This document shows positions 15,081-21,570 of a DNA stretch of 22,322 nucleotides, in pieces. Every line of letters begins with the position of its first letter. The stretch's first letter is position 1. The translations under genes and the position numbers were made by a program. This stretch comes from a virus. The stretch lies in IMG/VR virus record IMGVR_UViG_3300035162_002970, positions 1 through 22,322 of that record. One strand, 5' to 3'. The notes under the pieces were generated by a model, which saw only the letters and a list, made by a program, of their open reading frames with translations, was not told the DNA's origin and made no database searches.

Positions 15081-17695
15081 TGCCACAGATTAGAGTTATT
15101 ACTAGTAAATCGGGTGATCCTCAGATAGTTGGGGTTGGTGGTATTGTTCGTTCTAATGGTAATCAAAATCAACCAAATATTATAAAAATTGTTCAAGCGT
15201 CTGGTGTTGGCCCACAGGGAGCAGTTGGCCCACAGGGCCCACAAGGACTCATTGGTAACACTGGTCCCATTGGAAACACTGGCGCAACAGGAAACACTGG
15301 TGCCGATTCTTCAGTTCCTGGTCCTATAGGAACAACAGGAAACACTGGCGCAACAGGAAACACTGGTGCCGATTCTTCAGTTCCTGGTCCTATAGGAACA
15401 ACAGGAAACACTGGCCCTACTGGACCTGGTGTTACAGGAAGTGTTACATCACCTTATGTATCTTCTTCTGGTGGTGACGTAACTGCTGATAGTGTTAGTG
15501 GTATAGTAACTCTAACTCAACGCCAATATGATGGTATTACTGATGGACCATCTGGAGATGTTGTTTATATAATAAGTAATGCGTCTGTTGAAGATTCTGT
15601 TACTACATTCAATGGACTCACGGGTCAAGTCGGAATCAGTGCTGGTACTGAAATATCAATTACTCAATCTGGTAATACTTTTACCATAGCATCATCGACA
15701 TCAACTCTCCCATCACAAAGAACATTTTCCGCATCTGCTCCTTATACTTACACTTCTAGTCCGATAGCAGGTACTGCGACTTCCAACGGCGAAATATTAC
15801 ATAATACAAGTAACGACTCAATATCAATTTATAAATTTGATAATAATGGTGCAGATTTTAGAGATGTGTTATCGGAAGCATCTGCAATTGGTACTAGCGG
15901 TAGAGTTGGTATAGTATTTGGAACTTCGGATACAGAACGATCTTTTTATTATGATTCAGTGACATATAATGGCACTGCGTTTAATTTTACTACTACTGGT
16001 ATTGTTCCTGGCTCAAGTGCCGGGAGTGGTAAGGCAGTAGAACTACGAGTCTATCCCGATAACCCCACACAATCCGCCAGTAGTTATTTTGGATTCCCAG
16101 ATGGAACAAATGCTGTATCCATTGTTACATCATTCAACGGACAAACTGGCGATGTCATTGGAGTTTCGAGTGTTAATGGACAAACTGGCGCGGTCACTGT
16201 AACTGGTGGTGCTGGTGGTGGTGTTACAGGTGCTACTGGTAATACTGGTCCTGCTGGACCTATAGGTTCAACTGGTAATACTGGTCCTCAAGGGCCTATA
16301 GGTAATACTGGTGCTGCTGGAACTGGTAATACTGGTGATACTGGTCCTGCTGGACCTATAGGTAATACTGGTAATACTGGTCCTCAAGGGCCTATAGGTA
16401 ATACTGGTGCTGCTGGAACTGGTGATACTGGTGATACTGGTCCTCAAGGGCCTATAGGAAACACTGGTAATACTGGTCCTGCTGGACCTATAGGTAATAC
16501 TGGTAATACTGGTCCTCAAGGGCCTATAGGTAATACTGGTGCTGCTGGAACTGGTGATACTGGTGATACTGGTCCTCAAGGGCCTATAGGAAACACTGGT
16601 AATACTGGTCCTCAAGGGCCTATAGGTAATACTGGTGCTGCTGGAACTGGTGATACTGGTCCTCAAGGGCCTATAGGTAATACTGGTGCTGCTGGAACTG
16701 GTAATACTGGTAATACTGGTCCTCAAGGGCCTATAGGTAATACTGGTGCTGCTGGATCCGATGGAACTTCTGTAGGTTACACCGCAGGTAATACTGCTCC
16801 CGTTAGTTCACCAACAGGTGACTTCTGGTTTAGAAATGATACTGGATCATATTACGCAAATGTTTTTGATGGATCAACTCTTGGTTGGTTACAGATATCT
16901 GGTATTCAAGGTGTAACGGGTAATACTGGTGCCGCTGGATCTGGTGGTGGTGGAGTCTCTGCTGGAGCAGGACTAACACTCAACGGATCTACTCTAGGTA
17001 TTGATCCAACCGCCGTTGTTCATGTCGCTGGTATCTCTGCTGATGGTGTAATTACTGCATCTGGTAGATTTATTAATGATGGTGGTATTGTTCAGACTTC
17101 AGGTAATGTAGGTTCCAGATATGGGTATATTAATGGAGGAAATGACACCTCCGATACATCCCAATTTAGAGTATATGTAGGCAACAATACCCCCTTTCTC
17201 ACCGTCAATACTAATGGAGTTGATTCAGCGACTAGGGTAAAAGCAGGAACATATGTCCAAGCAGTAACATATGTCCAAGCAGGAACATATGTCCATGCTG
17301 GTACTGGTATCTCGATGGATGCTGGTGGTATTACCTTCGCTGATGGAACCCATCAAACAAGTGCCGCATCTGGATCTGGTAGTAGTGAATTTACAAGTTC
17401 ACATACAATGCTGTTAGAATTCCCAGACAATAAAGACTATTATCTGGATAGTTATACAGTGGCAGATCGAACATATAATCGATTCTTTGGTAAGAGTGTA
17501 ACTGGTGGATGTAGTGCAGACTTAAGAACCTCGCTTGGAGTAACTTTAGGATCAATATATGTAAATAATACTGGTGTTGGTGTTACCTTCAATACTGGAG
17601 TTACTATGGGTACGGAAGTCTTTATCACAATTAGGGGTGTTACTTCAGGAACATTCACAGAAGATGTAAGGTTTGTTGCAGGATATACGCAATGA
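15080..17695 (+). CDS. Collagen-like tail fibre / virion structural protein
   Basis: This 871-residue protein is the largest in the window. After a short N-terminal segment (residues 1-43) come Gly-X-Y blocks at about 44-120 and 384-558. They are separated by a beta-type region that holds three FNG/VNG-(L/Q)-TG-x-V motifs ([32 protein letters not shown]). After the second block comes [13 protein letters not shown]-type sequence, then [18 protein letters not shown] and [16 protein letters not shown], a stretch familiar from marine myovirus fibres. A C-terminal domain of about 110 residues ([14 protein letters not shown] onward) follows. It should be a trimeric, elongated surface protein. Most Y positions are Thr, so it offers many possible O-glycosylation sites. 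It is coupled upstream (TAATG) and downstream (ATGA). Confidence 0.85.
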   Translation: MPQIRVITSKSGDPQIVGVGGIVRSNGNQNQPNIIKIVQASGVGPQGAVGPQGPQGLIGNTGPIGNTGATGNTGADSSVPGPIGTTGNTGATGNTGADSSVPGPIGTTGNTGPTGPGVTGSVTSPYVSSSGGDVTADSVSGIVTLTQRQYDGITDGPSGDVVYIISNASVEDSVTTFNGLTGQVGISAGTEISITQSGNTFTIASSTSTLPSQRTFSASAPYTYTSSPIAGTATSNGEILHNTSNDSISIYKFDNNGADFRDVLSEASAIGTSGRVGIVFGTSDTERSFYYDSVTYNGTAFNFTTTGIVPGSSAGSGKAVELRVYPDNPTQSASSYFGFPDGTNAVSIVTSFNGQTGDVIGVSSVNGQTGAVTVTGGAGGGVTGATGNTGPAGPIGSTGNTGPQGPIGNTGAAGTGNTGDTGPAGPIGNTGNTGPQGPIGNTGAAGTGDTGDTGPQGPIGNTGNTGPAGPIGNTGNTGPQGPIGNTGAAGTGDTGDTGPQGPIGNTGNTGPQGPIGNTGAAGTGDTGPQGPIGNTGAAGTGNTGNTGPQGPIGNTGAAGSDGTSVGYTAGNTAPVSSPTGDFWFRNDTGSYYANVFDGSTLGWLQISGIQGVTGNTGAAGSGGGGVSAGAGLTLNGSTLGIDPTAVVHVAGISADGVITASGRFINDGGIVQTSGNVGSRYGYINGGNDTSDTSQFRVYVGNNTPFLTVNTNGVDSATRVKAGTYVQAVTYVQAGTYVHAGTGISMDAGGITFADGTHQTSAASGSGSSEFTSSHTMLLEFPDNKDYYLDSYTVADRTYNRFFGKSVTGGCSADLRTSLGVTLGSIYVNNTGVGVTFNTGVTMGTEVFITIRGVTSGTFTEDVRFVAGYTQ
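15272..15415 (+). repeat. 66-base tandem duplication in the fibre gene
   Basis: A 66-base unit at 15272-15337 is repeated at 15338-15403, and a third copy starts at 15404 but diverges after about 12 bases (GGAAACACTGGC). Each unit encodes 22 residues, [20 protein letters not shown] followed by TT. The copies look identical by eye, including the rarer AAACAC codon choice, so the duplication is recent or maintained by recombination. It stays in frame. Confidence 0.85.
16229..16753 (+). repeat. Main Gly-X-Y tandem repeat array
   Basis: About 525 bases encode residues 384-558, almost purely Gly-X-Y built from GPQ, GPI, GPA, GNT, GDT and GAA. The 17-mer CCTCAAGGGCCTATAGG occurs eight times (near 16286, 16382, 16442, 16514, 16574, 16610, 16661 and 16721), at spacings that are multiples of 3 but not constant (96, 60, 72, 60, 36, 51 and 60). 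Five GAA-GT-G steps break the triplet register by one residue. Near-identical DNA makes this a likely site of slippage and length variation. Confidence 0.9.
17243..17296 (+). repeat. Three 18-base tandem repeats in the fibre gene
   Basis: Units at 17243-17260, 17261-17278 and 17279-17296 read GCAGGAACATATGTCCAA, GCAGTAACATATGTCCAA and GCAGGAACATATGTCCAT. They encode [12 protein letters not shown] and AGTYVH. The six-residue period suggests three rungs of a beta-structured stalk downstream of the collagen array. Confidence 0.85.
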
Positions 17696-18486
17696 CAATA
17701 GTCAGTAGTCCAATGTCGAAATTTCCTATGCAGGATCTGTCGCTGCTATGGAACTTTCAACACGGTAGATGCGCCCTCAATGGAACTAGCATAAGAGACA
17801 TGGCTCCTAGTTATAATGGAAACGGAGTTCCATTTGTAGGAACCGCCACAAACGGACCAGTTTTTGAAGATGATATCTTTGGTGCAAAGGGTATTACCTT
17901 TGACGGTTCTAATGATTATGTCACCCTTGATGGAAGTGATACTAGATTTGATGCTGGTCGTGGCGCCGGTGGTCGAGTTACTGATATGTATTGGGTTAAC
18001 ATAAGATTATGGAAAGATTTCAATATCTGTCAATGGGGAAGTAACGCCTCAAATGCGTGGACACAGTGGGCGATGAACGGGGGCAACGTAAATTATAAAA
18101 GCGGCTGGGGATTTGGTAAACAGTTAACTGGATCTTGGAGATCTATAAGAAATTCTAATGAAGGAATTACATTCGATGATCCTGCTGGTGGAGGAGTTTA
18201 TGCAGACTTCACGAATAAGTGGTGGTGTCTTGCAGTTACAAATCCATACCCAGATCAAATAAAACCATATATTATGGGGGAAGTTGCTGTTAATGTTCAT
18301 ACTGATTCTGCGGCAGATGGTACTGCAACGCCGATCGCTAAGGATTCTACTGGGAAGATGGGCACCGGTGGGGATGCAGTCATCCCCGGCGCTATTGGAT
18401 TTTTTGCAAGTTGGAATAGAGCATTATCAGATGCAGAGGTTAAATTAGCATTCAACGCAACTAAAGGTTATTTTGGAGTTCAATAA
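17692..18486 (+). CDS. LamG / concanavalin-like jelly-roll virion protein
   Basis: This 264-residue protein has [15 protein letters not shown] (67-81), the usual opening strand of LamG-type (Laminin_G_3) domains, and the matching closing stretch [20 protein letters not shown] followed by NATKGYFG at the C-terminus. Such domains bind carbohydrate or protein and occur in phage fibres and adhesins. It is translationally coupled to the collagen-like gene by ATGA, so the two are probably produced together and may form one fibre (stalk plus binding head). The N-terminus ([14 protein letters not shown]) has no signal sequence. Whether it recognises host sugar or is structural cannot be told. Confidence 0.75.
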   Translation: MTIVSSPMSKFPMQDLSLLWNFQHGRCALNGTSIRDMAPSYNGNGVPFVGTATNGPVFEDDIFGAKGITFDGSNDYVTLDGSDTRFDAGRGAGGRVTDMYWVNIRLWKDFNICQWGSNASNAWTQWAMNGGNVNYKSGWGFGKQLTGSWRSIRNSNEGITFDDPAGGGVYADFTNKWWCLAVTNPYPDQIKPYIMGEVAVNVHTDSAADGTATPIAKDSTGKMGTGGDAVIPGAIGFFASWNRALSDAEVKLAFNATKGYFGVQ

Positions 18487-18722
18487 TGTATACAGTAAAT
18501 GTAGTAAAAGCAACATCACTTGATACGAATGAGGATATAGTTTATGCGTTCGCTTATCTAGCCGACGCTGAACAAACACTTGCAGAGTTTCAACAAGACG
18601 CTGGTTTGACTGGTGAAGTTTTATATGCAGGTGCTGAAATTCATGACACTGTATTTCCAAAATTTAAACATTCTTTATACGGTTCAGCCGAAACTAGATA
18701 TATCAAAAATCTTCATAAATAA
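18486..18722 (+). CDS. Small unrecognised protein of the fibre operon
   Basis: This 78-residue protein is coupled by a TAATG overlap to the LamG gene. It begins [22 protein letters not shown] and has an acidic middle (LADAEQTLAEFQQDAG), consistent with a small alpha/beta domain. No family is recognised. The coupling suggests a fibre-assembly or accessory virion role, which is contextual only. Its last codons carry the late-promoter-like CATAAATA at 18714-18721. Confidence 0.6.
   Translation: MYTVNVVKATSLDTNEDIVYAFAYLADAEQTLAEFQQDAGLTGEVLYAGAEIHDTVFPKFKHSLYGSAETRYIKNLHK
18714..18721 (+). promoter_or_regulatory. Probable late promoter (CATAAATA)
   Basis: CATAAATA differs from the T4 late octamer only at the first base. 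It lies 26 bases before the ATG of the next gene, overlapping the end of the preceding one. The position matches that of the exact octamers at 13314 and 18953, which supports function. Confidence 0.5.
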
Positions 18723-18747
18723 TTATACATAACACAAAGGAATTAAA

Positions 18748-18948
18748 ATGAAATCATTATATCCAATGGCAGACATCATGACCCTCTTGACAAAGATCGA
18801 GGGTGAAATTAATACTCTTAGTGTAATCTACACCTCAGAAGAAGCAAGAAACGCAATCGACGAAGGTCTGATTGATCAATTTGTAGTAAAAGCAGGAGAG
18901 TTAACAACTGCTGCTAATGCACTCAAGAGTATCACTTTCGGTGGTTAG
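18748..18948 (+). CDS. Small unrecognised protein
   Basis: This 66-residue protein is probably alpha-helical (MTLLTKIEGEINTLSVIYTS, then VVKAGELTTAANALKSI), with alternating hydrophobic and charged residues that could form a short coiled coil. An AAAGGA ribosome site (18737-18742) and a late-type promoter precede it, so it is expressed late as a separate unit. A small virion or assembly protein is plausible. I recognise no family. Confidence 0.65.
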   Translation: MKSLYPMADIMTLLTKIEGEINTLSVIYTSEEARNAIDEGLIDQFVVKAGELTTAANALKSITFGG

Positions 18949-18952
18949 TTTT

Positions 18953-18960
18953 TATAAATA
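18953..18960 (+). promoter_or_regulatory. T4-type late promoter TATAAATA
   Basis: This exact TATAAATA starts five bases after the preceding stop and 33 bases before the ATG at 18993, which has a strong AAGGAGA ribosome site (18977-18983). It is the clearest promoter-leader-RBS unit in the window and drives the next structural gene, perhaps also the beta-helix gene behind it. Confidence 0.78.
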
Positions 18961-18992
18961 AAAAGTATAATCTATTAAGGAGATTAACTACA

Positions 18993-19319
18993 ATGGCTAT
19001 TACAGATCCAGAAGCAATTAAATTCGTAAACGAATACATTAGACCCATGTGCGAAAACATTCGATACATGAACGCAAGAGGTTCCGACTTTGCACTTAAA
19101 TGGGCATCAGTTGGTTCTGATTTTCCAAATGATCCAGCAGAGATCGTCGAAGATGGTAGAGCCGCTGAAGGTGTCAGTGTTCTCACAGGAGCAGACATCA
19201 ATGCAGTCGCTGCTGTTTTCTCTTCTCTCATTGGTGATCTTGCAGGAGCAACTGCTGCCGCAGTGATCAGTAAACCATGCGTTCGTCCTTTGATGTACAC
19301 TCCTCAACAGAATAACTAA
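18993..19319 (+). CDS. Small phage virion-locus protein
   Basis: This 108-residue protein begins MAITDPEAIKFVNEYIRPMCENIRYMNA and carries EIVEDGRAAEGVSVLTGADINAV near residues 50-72. The same layout (I-T-D-P-x-A-I-x-F-x-N-E at the start, then D-G-R-x-x-E-G-x-x-x-L-T-G-A-D) recurs in small proteins beside phage structural genes that I recall. Its function is unknown; a small capsid- or tail-associated protein is likely. It sits behind a perfect late promoter and a strong ribosome site, which predicts high late expression. The cluster of Ala and Gly near the C-terminal half (DLAGATAAAVIS) suggests a packed helix. Confidence 0.65.
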   Translation: MAITDPEAIKFVNEYIRPMCENIRYMNARGSDFALKWASVGSDFPNDPAEIVEDGRAAEGVSVLTGADINAVAAVFSSLIGDLAGATAAAVISKPCVRPLMYTPQQNN

Positions 19320-19334
19320 TTTAAGGGAATTTGA

Positions 19335-20552
19335 ATGCCAACATTTTACGTTAGACCAACTAACGGTGATGACACCAATGATGGGTTGTCTTTTGTGAAC
19401 GCTTTTAAGACTACACAAAAGGCAATCCTTGGTGTCACTACGGATACTGGTGACGAACAAATATTTTTATGTAATGAAGGTATAGAGGATGTTACCGAAC
19501 AGGTAAACTTACTACGAGATGTGGCTAGAACAAATCCCGTGTTCATACGAACAGCAAATTCTTCTGGTGTTACTGGTGCAACATTAGGTTTAAACAAATA
19601 CACTATTCGAGCAACTGGTGGTAGTTATAGCGGGAATGGTGTTCTTGGTATGAGCGGGGGAAATGATGGTAATGCCTATAGTGATGATTATAGATGTTAT
19701 GATATTATATTTGATGCAAATGATGTAGCAGCGTATGGTTATTATCACGCTCTAAGTGCTGCGGCAAATGTGAACTTCTGGAACTGTAGATTCACGAATG
19801 CAACAACCTCGGGTGCGCGCCATAGTGCGTATAATTCCCACACTTTTTTTGGTTGTGAGTTTGATAATAACACATCTTATGGTTGGCAGACACATACGGC
19901 GAATAGAGGTAACTCTTTACATTTTAATTGTTCATATCACGACAATGGTACAGGTTTGTATGCTGGAAACAATGTGGATTTGTTTAATTGTAGAATATAC
20001 GATAATACAAATTATGGAATCGAAGCAGTCAATCGATACAACGCCAGTTTTGAGATGACTAGTTGTGTCGTTTATAATAATGGTAGTCATGGGTATTATG
20101 TTAATAATAATCTTGACACTTCTTCTGGTAATGTATTTACAAATACCGTTATAGTAAATAATGGTGGTTACGGTATTCAGTCTAACACAACAGAAATCGG
20201 TTCTGGTATGAAGATCCTTGGTTGTATCGTGAAAAATAATACACCAGGTCAGTATAATTTTACCGCAGTAACTTATCCACCACCCGATTCGCTTGGACTT
20301 CAGTTTACCGATGCGAATGTCACGATTCCTGATTTTGATGCTGCAACGGGTAAATTTAATTATAGTAGTGAAGCAGTAGATGCTATGTTCCCGTTCGGCG
20401 GTGCGCCGGGTGCTGTTTCCCGCGAAGGTTTCAGCACTACTATTTCGGGTAGTCTTAGTTTGGGTACGGGTGATGTAGGTGATGTAGTAACAGTTAGTGG
20501 AACAGAATTCCAAAAAGTTAGTAATAGTCCAATTGTATGGAATGTAATCTAA
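19335..20552 (+). CDS. Right-handed beta-helix protein (tailspike/depolymerase-like candidate)
   Basis: This 405-residue protein starts TFYVRPTNGDDTNDGLSFVNAFKT, a typical entry strand of pectate-lyase-like beta-helices (the N-G-x-D-x-N-D-G-x-S-x-x-A-F pattern). From about residue 120 to 300 it repeats rungs such as NVNFWNCRFTN, SHTFFGCEFDNNTSYGW, NSLHFNCSYHDNGTGLY, NVDLFNCRIYDNTNYGI and SFEMTSCVVYNNGSHGYY. Its Asn and Cys ladders are those of parallel beta-helices. The C-terminal 80 residues form a separate small domain. Many such phage proteins cleave or bind bacterial polysaccharide, but no catalytic residues are obvious and a structural fibre role is equally possible. AAGGGA at 19323-19328 is the ribosome site. 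Confidence 0.78.
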   Translation: MPTFYVRPTNGDDTNDGLSFVNAFKTTQKAILGVTTDTGDEQIFLCNEGIEDVTEQVNLLRDVARTNPVFIRTANSSGVTGATLGLNKYTIRATGGSYSGNGVLGMSGGNDGNAYSDDYRCYDIIFDANDVAAYGYYHALSAAANVNFWNCRFTNATTSGARHSAYNSHTFFGCEFDNNTSYGWQTHTANRGNSLHFNCSYHDNGTGLYAGNNVDLFNCRIYDNTNYGIEAVNRYNASFEMTSCVVYNNGSHGYYVNNNLDTSSGNVFTNTVIVNNGGYGIQSNTTEIGSGMKILGCIVKNNTPGQYNFTAVTYPPPDSLGLQFTDANVTIPDFDAATGKFNYSSEAVDAMFPFGGAPGAVSREGFSTTISGSLSLGTGDVGDVVTVSGTEFQKVSNSPIVWNVI

Positions 20553-20558
20553 AACTAC

Positions 20559-20586
20559 TTGACATTGTGACTTGATATGGTATACT
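20559..20586 (+). promoter_or_regulatory. Sigma70-like early promoter before the dUTPase gene
   Basis: TTGACA (20559-20564) and TATACT (20581-20586) are separated by 16 bases, an excellent host-type promoter. The start point would fall near 20593, with the dUTPase ribosome site GGAG at 20610-20613. This opens the early dUTPase / Nmad1 / gp43 transcript right after the late virion genes. Confidence 0.75.
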
Positions 20587-20602
20587 TCGTCTATACCTTT
20601 TT
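20579..20602 (+). terminator. Hairpin with T-tract overlapping the promoter
   Basis: GGTATA (20579-20584) and TATACC (20592-20597) can pair around a seven-base loop and are followed directly by five T (20598-20602). The stem is short (6 bp, two G-C pairs), so strength is doubtful. It would end transcripts of the late virion module arriving from upstream. Its left arm includes most of the -10 element of the promoter, so transcripts starting near 20593 lack that arm and would escape termination. Confidence 0.5.
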
Positions 20603-20618
20603 ACTTTATGGAGTGAGT

Positions 20619-21188
20619 ATGACCGAGACGATGAAGATTTACAAGTTGTATCCCAATACACTTGAACTCAAACATGCCAGTCACGATGCTGCCTGTTATG
20701 ACATTCACGCACATTTGCGTGGACCAGTCACCCCCGAAGATGTTGCACCGACGATTCGTGACATCAAGTGGTTCGACTGCTATAATCAACCACATACTAC
20801 GACGCCTGATGTTGTCTTTCAAGATGACACACCCAACTGCACATTTGAACTTGGACCCAAGTGTCGTGCGTTGATTCCAACTGGTATGGTCTTTGATATT
20901 CCTGCCAGTTTCTCTGCTCGACTTCATCCTCGATCTGGTCTTGCATGGAAGAACGGCGTGACTCTTATCAATGCAGAAGGTGTGATCGACTCGGACTATT
21001 GTAATGAAGTCTTCATTCCTCTGTGGAACACTACAAGCAGTCCATTCAAGATTATGCATGGTGATCGAGTAGCACAAGTTGAAATTGTTCAATACAGCCG
21101 ACTTGTTAGTCACATCACCTACACACAAGCAACCCCACAAACACAAAAGACCAACCGCAAAGGCGGATTTGGTTCAACTGGAGTATAG
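20619..21188 (+). CDS. dut: dUTPase (trimeric dUTP diphosphatase)
   Basis: This enzyme hydrolyses dUTP to dUMP and pyrophosphate, keeping uracil out of phage DNA and feeding dTMP synthesis. All five dUTPase motifs are visible in 189 residues: AACYDIHAH (24-32), PRSGLA (104-109), GVIDSDY (121-127), HGDRVAQ (148-154) and the C-terminal RKGGFGSTG (180-188). Between motifs 1 and 2 lies an unusually long insert (about 33-75), making the protein longer than the 140-160 residues usual for the family. The ATG at 20619 is preferred because GGAG (20610-20613) precedes it; an upstream in-frame ATG (20577) falls inside the promoter. Confidence 0.95.
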   Translation: MTETMKIYKLYPNTLELKHASHDAACYDIHAHLRGPVTPEDVAPTIRDIKWFDCYNQPHTTTPDVVFQDDTPNCTFELGPKCRALIPTGMVFDIPASFSARLHPRSGLAWKNGVTLINAEGVIDSDYCNEVFIPLWNTTSSPFKIMHGDRVAQVEIVQYSRLVSHITYTQATPQTQKTNRKGGFGSTGV

Positions 21189-21189
21189 T

Positions 21190-21570
21190 ATGAATCGTGA
21201 CGAACTTTTAGAATATCATTCTGCAATTTGTAAAACAGCACAAGAACTGATGAGCCTAAAAAACCGAGACTATGCGGGGGATCATGGAAATGAGCCTTTT
21301 GCCAACTTTACTCGGGTCGAAGCAATGGGCATCTGCACTACCGAACAAGGCTTTCTCACTCGCATCACGGACAAGATGAGCCGTCTGTCATCTTTTATAG
21401 ATTGTGGGAAGATGCATGTTGAAAATGAGAGTTTTAATGATACAATAGTAGATGTAATCAACTACATGGTTCTTCTTAGTGCCTTTCTTAAGGACAAAGA
21501 AGAGGGTAGTAAAAAAGATGTCATTATGGCGGATGGGTATTCCCATCAGAAAGTCTTGCTGAATGAGTAG
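21190..21570 (+). CDS. Nmad1 / DUF1599 nucleotide-modification-associated protein
   Basis: This 126-residue protein has the KNRDYAGDHGNEPFANFTR core near residues 21-39, then TRITDKMSRLSSFI and ESFNDTIVDVINYMVLL, the conserved helices of the Nmad1 (DUF1599) domain. That all-alpha family resembles MazG-type nucleotide pyrophosphohydrolases and is common in phage nucleotide-metabolism loci. A role in nucleotide pool cleaning or modification is inferred. It starts two bases after the dUTPase stop, and gp43 starts within its last eight bases, so the three genes form one operon. The ATG at 21190 is preferred because the domain core begins a short way after it; upstream in-frame starts lie within the dUTPase gene. 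Confidence 0.82.
   Translation: MNRDELLEYHSAICKTAQELMSLKNRDYAGDHGNEPFANFTRVEAMGICTTEQGFLTRITDKMSRLSSFIDCGKMHVENESFNDTIVDVINYMVLLSAFLKDKEEGSKKDVIMADGYSHQKVLLNE

Noticed and set aside
16268-16726. Open frame of 152 codons on the - strand rich in [17 protein letters not shown] repeats
   Set aside because: It is the antisense shadow of the collagen-like repeat array; stops are absent only because the + strand repeat is so uniform. It has no ribosome site of its own.
16213-16760. CRISPR-like or satellite array suggested by evenly repeated DNA
   Set aside because: The repeats are in frame, code for Gly-X-Y triplets and have variable spacing with no unique spacers.
19932-20513. Open frame of 193 codons on the - strand opposite the beta-helix gene
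   Set aside because: The composition (runs of Thr, Ile and Asn) mirrors the + strand repeats. No recognisable domain, promoter or ribosome site was found.
20601-21146. Open frame of 181 codons on the - strand opposite dUTPase
   Set aside because: The + strand frame carries all five dUTPase motifs; the opposite frame has none of its own and would overlap fully.
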